DNA of 64,000 bases from Kalmanozyma brasiliensis GHG001 (taxonomy: Eukaryota; Basidiomycota; Ustilaginomycetes; Ustilaginales): positions 186,001-250,000 of the forward strand of contig NW_015961952.1 in the NCBI RefSeq assembly GCF_000497045.1, written 5' to 3'. This document shows, piece after piece, positions 10,184 through 20,166 of this stretch; position 1 is the stretch's first letter; every line of letters begins with the position of its first letter. The notes under the pieces are model-generated. The model saw only the letters and a list, made by a program, of their open reading frames with translations, did no database searches and was not told the origin of the DNA. A program made the translations under genes and the position numbers.

Positions 10184-11209
10184 TCATGCGTACGAGCGGA
10201 TACATGGTGTCTGCTGCTGTCCTCTTTCGTGCGACGGGACTCTTCCTTCATCCAGGCTCGCCAAGATCCGTCCGGGTTCTGTTGTCGGTTGCTGGGTATC
10301 ACCCTGTTGAGCTGCCTCCTGAACGACGTTGACGCGCCCAACCTCTTTCGACACGGCCATGCGACATTCTTCCAATGCGATGGCACCCAAGCTCGGACTC
10401 GCCTTCTCGTCCCTCAGTCTCTGCAGAGAGGTCTCCTGCGCCCTGAAGATCCTACACGCGAGAATCGTGCTCGCAACACCCTCGATTCTGATGGGCAGGT
10501 ACGGGTTGGCGTCCTTTTCTCCTACCCCTAGCGTGTAACCGATCGCCACTGCCTTGGCAACCACGCTGAAGGCACCGAACGAGATGGAGTCGCAGAGAAG
10601 CAGATGGGTCACTTCGCCCTTTCTCGGCAGCTCTCCGCCGCGCAATATCGGAACGACAATCTGGAGGCTGAGTATCGCATCGATGATGAGCGCCACAGCT
10701 ACTGAGGCTGTGGTCCAGGCGAGCGAGACGCGGCCTGAGCCATACGAGAATTCCTTCGCCGGATTGTGAGGATCCGTCACGGCAAGCGTCATGAACCCGG
10801 TCCCGCCCGCCAGCTCGACCAACAGGAGCAGATGAATTACACACGAGACGGTTCGTCGTCGGTTGAAGTGCAACACCAATGCTCGGTAGCCCAGCACCGC
10901 CGATGTCGAGGCAAAGTTGATGGGCAGCACGAGGGCTCGCACCCAGTGCAGTGCCAGCTCGCTTTGCGGCTTCTGCGCGGCAAACGAGAGCGTGAAGGCG
11001 GCGAGGATCGACATGCCAACCAGCGTGGTGAAGCGAGCAGTGAGATAGGCAGCAGGCACGGGTCGAAAGCTTCGCTTGCGAATCAGCGCAGCGATGAGAC
11101 GCAGGTCGAAAGATGCAAACGACAAGATCTCGCACATGACGATGCCGATCAGGATGGCGGTGATGTGCGTGTCGATGAGGGTGAGATGTTGCGAGTGCAA
11201 TTCGGACAT
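10184..11209 (-). CDS. unrecognised polytopic membrane protein, 341 aa
   Basis: The first ~255 residues contain six or seven hydrophobic segments, at approximately 13-34, 52-76, 88-108, 118-143, 160-190 and 203-230. They are separated by short polar loops with Arg-rich cytosolic-type turns such as RKRSFR and HFNRRRT. The last ~80 residues are polar and probably cytosolic. No transporter, rhodopsin or GPCR signature is clear to me. The pattern resembles the integral-membrane proteins of unknown function that are common in smut genomes. No signal peptide is separable from the first membrane segment. It is a single exon starting at the first ATG. The hydrophobicity pattern supports coding; function is unknown. 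Confidence 0.75.
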   Translation of the reverse strand: MSELHSQHLTLIDTHITAILIGIVMCEILSFASFDLRLIAALIRKRSFRPVPAAYLTARFTTLVGMSILAAFTLSFAAQKPQSELALHWVRALVLPINFASTSAVLGYRALVLHFNRRRTVSCVIHLLLLVELAGGTGFMTLAVTDPHNPAKEFSYGSGRVSLAWTTASVAVALIIDAILSLQIVVPILRGGELPRKGEVTHLLLCDSISFGAFSVVAKAVAIGYTLGVGEKDANPYLPIRIEGVASTILACRIFRAQETSLQRLRDEKASPSLGAIALEECRMAVSKEVGRVNVVQEAAQQGDTQQPTTEPGRILASLDEGRVPSHERGQQQTPCIRSYA

Positions 11210-11962
11210 GATGCCCGTGTCGCTGGCAAAGTGGGACCTGACTCTTCGTGTATGGAGGGCGTGGTCCGGGTCCTGAGCGTGCCAAGTTCGGCCTCAGCAA
11301 GTCTACTTATACAGAGGCCATCGATCTGCAGACCGTGGTTGAACGACATGACCGGGTGATTGCTTGAGCCGAATCAGTCCTGCATGTGGCGCTGCAATCA
11401 AAAGGTGCTCCACAAAGCGTATATCGCATTCGTCCCGAGGTCGATTCGGAAGGATGAGTCCGGCACCGGTGCCTTGATACAGCAACAATCGGACCATTGC
11501 CGTCATTTCATTATCTTTGCAGGAGACCGCTTCGGAACCACATCCGCGCGAACCGCTGTCAGCAGATCCTACAACAGCAGGTGCATCCCGTGTCAGGAAT
11601 AAACCCACACGATGCGAATGCCTCTCAAAAGCGGCCCACAGTCTCAGCGGGCGACGTCTCCTGACCTTGTGCATTGGCATTAGTGATGTCGGCCATCACG
11701 ACTGAGCGAAGGAGCCATCTACGATGATCCGGCCGCTGCGGCGGCGGTCCCCCGACCTGATGAGCTTCGATCAAAACAGCAACTATCCACGCTGATCCCG
11801 GTGGTGCCCGACCTAGGCATCTCCACGTCATCGCCATCGGTGTTCGAATCGATGTTATCAAAGAAGGCCGTTATCAAGGACAATGAACTGGGTGGTCGAT
11901 GCATTCGTAAGCTGTAAAAATACATGATGAGGGGTTGTTGAGCTGAAGCATTGCGAGTACGT
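11210..11962. other. intergenic region between the membrane protein and uL15m
   Basis: This 753-base stretch between two minus-strand genes must hold the promoter of the membrane-protein gene and the 3' UTR of uL15m. A 125-codon minus-strand frame at 11303-11680 has no recognisable features. I see no RNA gene or repeat. Confidence 0.4.
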
Positions 11963-12805
11963 TCAAGCGGAAGCCGTGGTAGCGCTCGCCTCTGCCGCGG
12001 ATCCCTCGCCAGCCATGGCCCTTGTCAACGCCGCCCGCTTGGCCAGATACCCCCTGTTCCTCGGGCTTGAGTACCACACGAGGTCCTTCTTGTTGATGGG
12101 ATCCGGACTCCTTGGCAAGATCTTCCCGGCAAACTTGTGCGGCTTCACGAGTGCTCTCAAACTGAGCGGTGTGTAGTACCTGCATTCGACGCTGCCTCCT
12201 GCCTTCTCGATCGCCTCGATGGCAGACTGCGAGGCTCTCGACACCACCAGATTGACTGGATCCGCCAAATGTTGTGCCCCTTCGCCCAGAATCTTGACGC
12301 CATCCTTGAGCGAATGAATGCACCTCGTTTCGTAGAGCTCCTTGGCGGTGATAGGCCGCGAGGGGTCGAGCAGATCGCGGTCAATCCAGTGCTGAATCTT
12401 GTCCAAGTTGACGGCGACAAAGGTCTGACCGTGGACGTTGGTGAAGCCACGCTTGGGGTAGCGACGGGTGAGAGGAGTCTGACCACCTTCGAAGCCAGGG
12501 ACGGGCTTGCCGTTGCCCGCACGCGCTTTCTGACCCTTGTGACCGCGCGTAGAGGTGCCACCACGGCCAGAGGAGGGACCTCGACCGAGTCGCTTGCGTG
12601 TCTTGGTGGGTTGACCGGGAGAGAGGTTGCCGAGGCGGATGGCTGCTGATGCTGGCGTGGCGTAAGTACGGGCGGAGATGGAGAGCGAGGACGATGCGAT
12701 GGGAGCGACGAGTCGAGCAGGTTGTCGGATCGCCATGCGGGTAGCTTGGGAGGTCGAAGCCAAGCTGAGCCTCGCCAAGGAGCGAGTCAGGGATACAGCC
12801 GACAT
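11963..12805 (-). CDS. MRPL10: mitochondrial large-subunit ribosomal protein uL15m
   Basis: A 280-residue component of the mitochondrial large ribosomal subunit. After a basic, Ser/Ala-rich mitochondrial presequence of ~50 residues comes the uL15 signature: GRGPSSGRGGTSTRGHKGQK, with the downstream FEGGQTPLTRRYPKRGF. A C-terminal extension typical of fungal mitochondrial L15 follows. I start it at the ATG at 12805, because the upstream in-frame sequence to 13018 is polar and un-presequence-like. From 12805 the protein begins MSAVSLTRSLARLSLAS, a good mitochondrial targeting sequence. It is divergent from MOT1 and has no intron. Confidence 0.93.
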   Translation of the reverse strand: MSAVSLTRSLARLSLASTSQATRMAIRQPARLVAPIASSSLSISARTYATPASAAIRLGNLSPGQPTKTRKRLGRGPSSGRGGTSTRGHKGQKARAGNGKPVPGFEGGQTPLTRRYPKRGFTNVHGQTFVAVNLDKIQHWIDRDLLDPSRPITAKELYETRCIHSLKDGVKILGEGAQHLADPVNLVVSRASQSAIEAIEKAGGSVECRYYTPLSLRALVKPHKFAGKILPRSPDPINKKDLVWYSSPRNRGYLAKRAALTRAMAGEGSAAEASATTASA

Positions 12806-13585
12806 GGCGAGTGGTGACGGCGATACCGAATTGCGATGAGTAGTTGGAAAGATACAGATGACCCGAGTGACGAGCTGATCGTGTGATGTCGAAAGTGACT
12901 GTGCTTCGCGGTCAGTTCTTCTCGAGATGTCAACTTTTTCACCCTTGCTGCGAAGCGTCGTAGATCTTCTGGATCGGTCGACCCTAATCGGCGATACCGT
13001 CTTTGGAGCAAAATTCACGAGAAAATGAAAAAAGATCGCGGTGTTCTCTGCTGCGATTCCCGTTCCGACTCAGCACAAAACACACACACACGGGACGAGC
13101 TGATTGGTCTGCAGAAGGGTATATAGAGACCCGCCGCCCTGTGACAAGGCTTTTTGCGGAATTTCGCCTCCACCTTTTCATCTGCTTCGGCCAAAACGCG
13201 TTGTGACGATCCCGCACACACCCAAGAAGAAACGTCCAATTTCTATATATTCGCCGTGCAACGCTCGCTTGGCCCCCGCAGTTGAACGCCAAAAAATATC
13301 GGTTCTTCCAAAAACACACCCTGACGAGCGCACCGATCAGGCCAATTGCTTCAACTCGCCGTCGCATAGCCGGATCCCAATTCTCCGCTACACCACGGCC
13401 AGTGGCATCGTTGTCGCCATCCGATCGGTCTCGATGCCCTGCTAGAGGCAGTGGGATCAATTGATCGAAGCTCGGTGATCTCCGTCTTCAACGCGTGGCT
13501 GGCAGGGTGATCCGACCCGTTCGTGTGAGTAGTTCTCGAACAGCACCATTGCATCGAGTGAACAGGTGGGCGCTTTCTCGTCAAG
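12806..13585. promoter_or_regulatory. divergent promoter region uL15m / MOT1
   Basis: This 780-base region separates two head-to-head housekeeping genes. It contains A/T-rich TATA-like elements at about 13117-13124 (tatatag) and 13242-13249 (tatatatt), and a 12-base AC run at 13080-13091. Which element serves which gene cannot be told from sequence. Confidence 0.4.
13080..13091. repeat. (AC)6 microsatellite
   Basis: A short perfect dinucleotide run in the uL15m/MOT1 intergenic region. It is a likely length-polymorphic site with no inferred function. Confidence 0.8.
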
Positions 13586-16500
13586 ATGGCTTCGACAAGG
13601 CTAGACCGCCTGGTCTTGCTGCTCGACACGGGCTCGACTCCCGCCATTCGTGCCACTGCCGCTAAGCAGCTCGGTCAGATTGCAGCCGCACGCATTCGGG
13701 GTCAAAGCACCGCGCAGTACGCCGCGGCTCACTCACGGCCACACAAGACCGAAGCCTCGACCCGCTCGACGTATCACAGCTCGGGCACTTCGACGCCCGC
13801 CATTGACGCCGAAGCCGATGGCCTCGTCAAGTCGGAAGACCCGTCTTCCTCATCCTCTGCCAAGCAATCCGGCAAATTCGGCACATCCGAGCAGATCAAT
13901 AAGCAGCACCATTTTGCCGGACCTTCCGTCGACGAGCAAGTCGGCATCTACCGAGGCACCGATGGCGACTGGGACGAGATCACATCGTACCTCGCTAGGG
14001 TCGTCCCTTTCCTCCGCTCCAAGAGCTGGGATACTCGCGTTGCTGCTTCCCTCGCCATCGAGAGCATCTGCCATGCTGCTGGCATCTGGGATCCAGACAT
14101 TCAAGCATCTAAACCAGGCGAGAGCTCCAAGTCCGTCCTCGGTGCTGAGGAGGATGACACCAAGGAGGCGAAGCCAGTTGTCTCCGAGCTGCTTGCAAAC
14201 GATTCGCTCCTTACTTTCGATGCGTTCTCACTGCCAACCGTCCTCGCTACCGGAACCAAGCTGCTCTCGTCTGCAGGCAAAGAGTTCGAACAAGCTTCGC
14301 TCGCTGCTGGCTCGGACCGTCTGGCGCAGGCAAAGAAGGATGTCGTCAGCAAGCTTGGCCTTGGGTTTGGGCTGGATGCCATGGACATCGGCATGGATGT
14401 AGAGGCCGAGCTCAAGACGGGAGAGTCGACGACAGCCTCCTCCATACCCCTTTCCTCGCAGGGCAGCGTCGACTGGAGGACAGCGGCGGGAGGCGCCGCC
14501 AAATCCAAGCTGCCAGCTCCACGCTTCGCGGCGGCTGTCTCAAACAGCGCACCGTCGCTACCACCTCCGCGCTTCGCCAGCAACGCTTCCGCCCCTTCGC
14601 CCTCTCCCGTCGCTCCCTCGGCAGCTTCAGCACCCTCGCCCTCCCCGGCACCCGCTCCGTCCGGCTCCGAGACGCCCGCCGACGACATTGACATGAGCAA
14701 GCTCAGCGCCCGAGAGCGCAATGCTCTCAAGAGGAAGCGCAAATTGGAAGGCAAAACGGGTCCGTCGGAAGCAAAGACTCGAGTCATCGATAGCTCTGAC
14801 GCAGGCTCACCTGGTATCGCTACTGGGCTCCGCGTCAAGACTGCTACCGGTGCTCTCCCACAGACGCCTGCTACTCCGGTCAACACCGAAGCAGCGGGTG
14901 ACTATCTCACTGCTCGCCCTCCTCCTGCGCCCAAGCATCCCGCAGGTGGCCCAGGATCGGCGCCTGCCGTGACCGGCAGCGTTTCCACGCCCACACCCAT
15001 TGGGGACGTCCCAGGCTCACCTGCCGCAGCATCATCGCCAGCTGCCAGCGGTGCCTTGTCGGCTGGTTACACCTCCTCGGCGAATCCATTCCAGGTCAGG
15101 CCGGGCGAGTGGCCGTTCCTCCTTGTTGTAGATACGCTCAGCGTCGATCTCTTCAGTCCGACGTGGGAGACACGCCACGGTGCTGCTCTCGGTCTTCGTG
15201 AGCTGCTCAAGACGCAAGGTTTTGGCGGAGGCAAGGTGGAGCTCTCTTCGCCTCAGGACAACGCCAAGATGCACAAGGCGTGGTGCGACGACATGTCGAT
15301 CAAGCTCCTCTGCGTCTTTGCGCTCGACCGTCTCGGCGATTTCGTCTTTGACCAAGTCGTCGCACCCGTTCGCGAGACGGCGAGTCAGACGCTGGCCTGT
15401 CTCATGCCTCACATGCCCGAGTCGTCCATTCTCTCGGTGCACAATGTGCTGTTGCAGATGATTTGTCAAGATCACGCCGCCGAGGGCGCTGCGACCGACT
15501 TCAAAGCTGGATTTGCGGCCAAGCGAGGCAAGAAGGGCTACGTCTGGGAGGTGCGCCATGCAGGTCTGCTTGGTCTCAAGTACGAGGTCGTCGTCAAGAA
15601 GGACTTGCTCATGTCTTCAGCTGTCGTCAAAGGCGAGCTCGATGGGGTCAAAAAGGAAGAGGAGGACCGCAAATCCCTCTCTGGTCGGGACGCAGAGATC
15701 GACGCGGGCGCGATGCTCCGAGATGTGGTCGAGGTGGCCATCCTCGGCCTCAAAGACGACGACGATGATGTGCGCGCTGTAGCTGCTTCCGCTCTGGTTC
15801 CCATCGTCGACGTTATCCTTCAAAAGCTTCCTGGCGAGGTCCGGCGGCTTCTCGATCAGCTCTGGGACTGCCTCGGCGATCTCAAGGACGATCTCGCCAG
15901 CAGTATCGGTGGTGTAATGGACCTCTTGGCCAAGCTCGTCGAGCATCCCGGCATCGTGATTCATCTCCGAGCCGAAGCGGAAGAGCAGCGCGCACTGTCT
16001 CTGCTCATCCCGCGCCTCTTCCCCTTCTTCCGCCACACCATCACGAGTGTCCGACTGTCCGTGCTCAACGCGTTGCGCGTCTTCTTGACAGTGCCGTCAC
16101 TGCCGAAGGACTGGATCGACGAGCGGGTTCTGCGACTTCTCTTCCAGAATCTTGTCGTGGAGGAGAAGCTGCCCATCCGCCGCGCCAGTGCCGACGCTTG
16201 GGGACACGCTCTCGCGCACGTCGCCAGTGATGCCGCAAACGTCCAGAAGCTGCTCGGTCCCTACGTGGTCAACTTCTTCCGGATCATTATGACTCCGCTC
16301 GGCTCGCCCATCGACTTCCAGCTCTTCTACAGCGCCTTGATCGGCAGTGGCACGCACACCGATGCGAATCGACACAATGTGGACAAGGGTATTCTGACGC
16401 AGGACCTGTCGCTTGTGGGCGTCGATGCTGTCATTCGCGGTCGACTCAGTGCGGCAGAGGCGCTCGGTAGCGCCATGGCCCGCTTCCCTCGGGCGGAGGA

Positions 16501-19500
16501 CGAGACCACCTTCGGCGAGGTGCTCCGCGACTATCTCGAGTCGACGTCAGCTTTGCAAAAGTGTTTGGCCGCCGCCATCATCCAAGAATGGGCGCAGGCG
16601 TGTGCGGGCCTCGGCAGTGATCTGAAGGACACGAGCCCAATTGTCAATGACCTCGCCGGTCGCCTGATTGGTGTGTTGGAAACACCTGCCCCTCCAACGT
16701 ATGCCGAGATGACGGTCATGCTGCAACGCATTCAAGCCGAGTGTCAGGGTTTGTACAACTCGTTCCAAAGAGACGCCAAGGTGCCGAAAGCCAAGATCCC
16801 ATCGCTGCCCACCACCGTGGATCCTCTGGGCATGATGGTCGACGCGTTCACCATCGACACTGCCAAGGACGTCGCCCAAAACGGATTCGAGTCGCTGCTC
16901 TCGCAGGCCGGGTCCAAAGCCAAGAAGGCAGCACTACCACTGCTCGAAGACCGCCGCCGCAAACTCATCGCAGCCATTGGCTTCTACCAGGCAAACAAAG
17001 AGAAGCAAGACACGCAGGTGTTTGCCTCGATCGCAGGCGCCGTCATCTCGCTCAAGGTCCTCCCTGCCAAGCTCAACCCCGTCATCCGAAGCATCATGAA
17101 CAGCGTCAAGTTTGAGGAGAACGTGGACCTCCAGACCCGTTCGGCTCGGTCGGTGGCCAAACTCATCGAGTACTGTTCCTCGCCAGCCGCCAAGACGAAC
17201 CCGAGCGACAAGATTGTCAAAAACCTGTGCGCGTTCGTCTGCCAGGATACGACGCGCGTGGCCATCTTTGCGGCGAGCAAAGACGTCCGGCAGGGGATTC
17301 TCAGCATGAACGAGCCTGCGGTCGTCCCCAAGGGGCCGGGCAGGACGAGCACCAAGGACGAGCCGGTCGAGTCGGAGGAGGTGCTGCAAGGCAAGCTGAT
17401 CCGCCGCGGTGCTGCTGCGGCGCTTGCTCAGCTCGCCGACCTGTTTGGCGACAGGCTTTTCGACGTTGTGCCTATGCTTTGGCAATGCATGAGCAAAGCG
17501 CTTTTGAACACATTCAGCTCGACCGCAGCCGAAGCGGATGCGCTCATCGCGAAGCAGGACGACCTGGGTCAGAGCATTCTCGATGCTTGCGCGGTGCTGG
17601 ACGTCAACATGCCCAGCCTCAAGGGCACGCTCGGCGACAAGGTGATCGAGCTCCTCCCGGCATTGACACTGGCCATTCAGAGCGACTTCGCCGTGATCCG
17701 ATCAGCAGCAGCCAAGTGCTTCGCCGTCGTCGCCAGCTGCATCACCGAAGTGGCGCTCAAGCACGTCGTCGAGCAAGTCGTGCCGCTCGTCGGCGATGCA
17801 GCCTCCATTACCAACCGCCAAGGCGCCGTTGAACTCGTCTACCACACCGTACAGCAGCTCGACCTCAAGATCTTGCCCTATGTCATCTTCCTCATCGTGC
17901 CCGTGCTGGGTCGCATGAGCGACAATGACGAAAAGGTGCGACTGGTGGCCACAAACACTTTTGCATCGCTCGTCAAGATGGTTCCGCTCGAAGCGGGTCT
18001 GCCCGACCCACCTGGCTTCTCAGCGGACCTTCTGCAGCGCCGCGAGACCGAACGCAAGTTCCTCATGCAGCTGCTCGACGGGTCCAAAGTCGAACCGTAC
18101 CAGATTCCCGTTCAGATCAACGCCAAGCTGCGCAAGTATCAGCAAGATGGTGTCAACTGGATGGCGTTCCTGGCCAAGTATCAGCTGCATGGCATTCTCT
18201 GCGACGACATGGGTCTCGGCAAAACGCTCCAGTCGATCTGCATCCTCTCGTCGAAGCACCACGAGCGCGCTGAACGGTATCGCCTCACCAAGGCTGCCGA
18301 CGCCAAACCGCTGCCAAGCCTCATCATCTGCCCTCCGACCCTCACGGGCCATTGGTGCCACGAGATCAAGCAGTACGCCAACAACTTGCGGCCTTTGCTC
18401 TACTCGGGTCTCCCCGCCGAACGCGCCCGCCTGCAGGGCGAGATCCATCGCTACGACGCCGTCGTCATGTCGTACGACGTGGTGCGCAACGACATCGCTG
18501 CGCTCTCGCAGATCTCGTGGAACTACTGCATCCTCGACGAGGGGCACGTGATCCGCTCTGCCAAGACCAAAACCACCAAAGCGGTCAAGCTCATCCGGGC
18601 CAACCACCGGCTGTTGCTGTCCGGCACGCCAATCCAAAACAACGTGCTGGAGCTGTGGTCGCTGTTCGACTTTCTCATGCCGGGCTTTTTGGGAACGGAA
18701 CGTAGCTTCCACGAGCGGTTCGGCAAGCCCATCATCGCCTCGCGCGATGGGAAGCTCACATCCAAAGAGCAGGAGGCGGCAGCGCTGGCGCTCGAGGCGC
18801 TGCACAAGCAGGTGTTGCCCTTCCTGCTGCGCAGACTCAAGGAGGATGTGCTGGACGATCTTCCTCCCAAGATCATCCAAGATATCGAGTGCGATCTCGG
18901 TGAGATCCAGAAGCAGCTCTACGACGATTTTTCGCGCGAGCAGAGCGAGGATGAGGCGGAGGCGTTTGCCGGTGCTACAGCTACGAGTGGCGGAGCAAAG
19001 GAAGGCGGGGACAAACAGCACGTGTTCAAAGCGTTGCAGTACATGCGCAAGCTGGTCAACCACCCATCGCTCGTGCTGACGGACGATAATCCGAAGCACG
19101 TCGCTATCAAGCAGAAGCTCGCCAAAACGGGTGGCGATCTCAACGACATTTCGCACTCGCCCAAGCTGCAGGCGTTGCGACAGCTGTTGTTGGATTGTGG
19201 AATTGGGGCGGCTGCGCCGGGTGGTGGGGATCTGGCGGGTGATGGGGAGAGTGCGGTGTCGCAACACCGTGTGCTGATCTTTTGCCAACTCAAGCAGATG
19301 ATTGACATCATCCAGCGGGATCTGTTTGCGGCGTTGATGCCGAGCGTCTCGTACATGCGGTTGGACGGCAGCGTTTCGGCAGAGAAACGCCATTCGATTG
19401 TCCAGACGTTCAATGCGGATCCGTCGATCGATGTGTTGCTGCTCACCACCCAGGTCGGCGGTCTCGGTCTAACGCTGACGGGCGCAGATACGGTGATCTT

Positions 19501-19870
19501 TGTCGAACACGACTGGAACCCCATGAAGGACCTTCAGGCCATGGACCGCGCCCACCGACTGGGTCAGAAAAAGGTCGTCAACGTCTACCGTCTGATCACG
19601 AGGAACACGCTCGAGGCCAAGATCATGGGTCTGCAACGGTTTAAACTCAATGTGGCGAACAGCGTCGTCAACCAGCAGAATGCCGGCATGGACAGTATGG
19701 AGACCGAGCAGATTCTGGATCTGTTCAACGCGGGAGAGGGGAAGGTGGAAGAGAAGAAGGGCGCGTTTGGTAAGATGACGCAGAAGCAGATTTTGGAGGG
19801 CGCAGGGAGGGGACCTGAGAACGAGGAGCAGGAGTATGGCGAGATGAGTGGATGGCGGCCTGATTCTTGA
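13586..19870 (+). CDS. MOT1: Mot1/BTAF1, TBP-removing Swi2/Snf2 ATPase
   Basis: A 2094-residue nuclear ATPase that strips TATA-binding protein from DNA and redistributes it among promoters. The N terminus 'RLDRLVLLLDTGSTPAIRAT' and the HEAT-repeat-rich first ~1450 residues, which bind TBP, are typical of the family. The C-terminal Snf2 motor carries the Walker-type CDDMGLGKT at about residue 1541, DEGH at about 1652, SGTPIQNN shortly after, and the helicase C-terminal motif MDRAHRLGQ at about 1988. Low-complexity Ala/Pro/Ser sequence interrupts the HEAT region near residues 330-490. It is a single uninterrupted exon of 6.3 kb, somewhat longer than the yeast protein (about 1870 residues). It has its own promoter opposite uL15m. 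Confidence 0.97.
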   Translation: MASTRLDRLVLLLDTGSTPAIRATAAKQLGQIAAARIRGQSTAQYAAAHSRPHKTEASTRSTYHSSGTSTPAIDAEADGLVKSEDPSSSSSAKQSGKFGTSEQINKQHHFAGPSVDEQVGIYRGTDGDWDEITSYLARVVPFLRSKSWDTRVAASLAIESICHAAGIWDPDIQASKPGESSKSVLGAEEDDTKEAKPVVSELLANDSLLTFDAFSLPTVLATGTKLLSSAGKEFEQASLAAGSDRLAQAKKDVVSKLGLGFGLDAMDIGMDVEAELKTGESTTASSIPLSSQGSVDWRTAAGGAAKSKLPAPRFAAAVSNSAPSLPPPRFASNASAPSPSPVAPSAASAPSPSPAPAPSGSETPADDIDMSKLSARERNALKRKRKLEGKTGPSEAKTRVIDSSDAGSPGIATGLRVKTATGALPQTPATPVNTEAAGDYLTARPPPAPKHPAGGPGSAPAVTGSVSTPTPIGDVPGSPAAASSPAASGALSAGYTSSANPFQVRPGEWPFLLVVDTLSVDLFSPTWETRHGAALGLRELLKTQGFGGGKVELSSPQDNAKMHKAWCDDMSIKLLCVFALDRLGDFVFDQVVAPVRETASQTLACLMPHMPESSILSVHNVLLQMICQDHAAEGAATDFKAGFAAKRGKKGYVWEVRHAGLLGLKYEVVVKKDLLMSSAVVKGELDGVKKEEEDRKSLSGRDAEIDAGAMLRDVVEVAILGLKDDDDDVRAVAASALVPIVDVILQKLPGEVRRLLDQLWDCLGDLKDDLASSIGGVMDLLAKLVEHPGIVIHLRAEAEEQRALSLLIPRLFPFFRHTITSVRLSVLNALRVFLTVPSLPKDWIDERVLRLLFQNLVVEEKLPIRRASADAWGHALAHVASDAANVQKLLGPYVVNFFRIIMTPLGSPIDFQLFYSALIGSGTHTDANRHNVDKGILTQDLSLVGVDAVIRGRLSAAEALGSAMARFPRAEDETTFGEVLRDYLESTSALQKCLAAAIIQEWAQACAGLGSDLKDTSPIVNDLAGRLIGVLETPAPPTYAEMTVMLQRIQAECQGLYNSFQRDAKVPKAKIPSLPTTVDPLGMMVDAFTIDTAKDVAQNGFESLLSQAGSKAKKAALPLLEDRRRKLIAAIGFYQANKEKQDTQVFASIAGAVISLKVLPAKLNPVIRSIMNSVKFEENVDLQTRSARSVAKLIEYCSSPAAKTNPSDKIVKNLCAFVCQDTTRVAIFAASKDVRQGILSMNEPAVVPKGPGRTSTKDEPVESEEVLQGKLIRRGAAAALAQLADLFGDRLFDVVPMLWQCMSKALLNTFSSTAAEADALIAKQDDLGQSILDACAVLDVNMPSLKGTLGDKVIELLPALTLAIQSDFAVIRSAAAKCFAVVASCITEVALKHVVEQVVPLVGDAASITNRQGAVELVYHTVQQLDLKILPYVIFLIVPVLGRMSDNDEKVRLVATNTFASLVKMVPLEAGLPDPPGFSADLLQRRETERKFLMQLLDGSKVEPYQIPVQINAKLRKYQQDGVNWMAFLAKYQLHGILCDDMGLGKTLQSICILSSKHHERAERYRLTKAADAKPLPSLIICPPTLTGHWCHEIKQYANNLRPLLYSGLPAERARLQGEIHRYDAVVMSYDVVRNDIAALSQISWNYCILDEGHVIRSAKTKTTKAVKLIRANHRLLLSGTPIQNNVLELWSLFDFLMPGFLGTERSFHERFGKPIIASRDGKLTSKEQEAAALALEALHKQVLPFLLRRLKEDVLDDLPPKIIQDIECDLGEIQKQLYDDFSREQSEDEAEAFAGATATSGGAKEGGDKQHVFKALQYMRKLVNHPSLVLTDDNPKHVAIKQKLAKTGGDLNDISHSPKLQALRQLLLDCGIGAAAPGGGDLAGDGESAVSQHRVLIFCQLKQMIDIIQRDLFAALMPSVSYMRLDGSVSAEKRHSIVQTFNADPSIDVLLLTTQVGGLGLTLTGADTVIFVEHDWNPMKDLQAMDRAHRLGQKKVVNVYRLITRNTLEAKIMGLQRFKLNVANSVVNQQNAGMDSMETEQILDLFNAGEGKVEEKKGAFGKMTQKQILEGAGRGPENEEQEYGEMSGWRPDS

Positions 19871-20166
19871 TTTGCTGGCAATCAAACCTTGACTTTGCTC
19901 GAAATGTGTGCTTTGCTCAAAAGACGTTGCGAGCTCTGCTCGTGGTCGAGGGTGTGTGTGATGGTCTGGAGATGGGCATTCGTAGCGAATGCGTCACGCA
20001 TAGGAATTGACGTGGAGGAGCATCTTGCGTCTGCTCTGCGCTCACCTTGGCTCGAAGGCAGACGCAGTCGGACAGAGCGTGTCACAAGCTCGTTGACCTC
20101 CATCCTGGCCGCTTTGTATCGACCGGCTTTCGTGCGTGGGTATACTTTGCATTGAAGGCAGCATGG

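Noticed and set aside
11303..11680. 125-codon minus-strand frame between the membrane protein and uL15m
   Set aside because: No recognisable features and overlaps the expected promoter region.
12806..13018. 71-codon upstream extension of uL15m
   Set aside because: The internal ATG at 12805 starts a good mitochondrial presequence; the extension is polar and unlike the family.
13586..19870. Long antisense frames within MOT1, including one of 457 codons
   Set aside because: They are a by-product of codon bias in a GC-rich gene; the sense strand encodes a clear Mot1.
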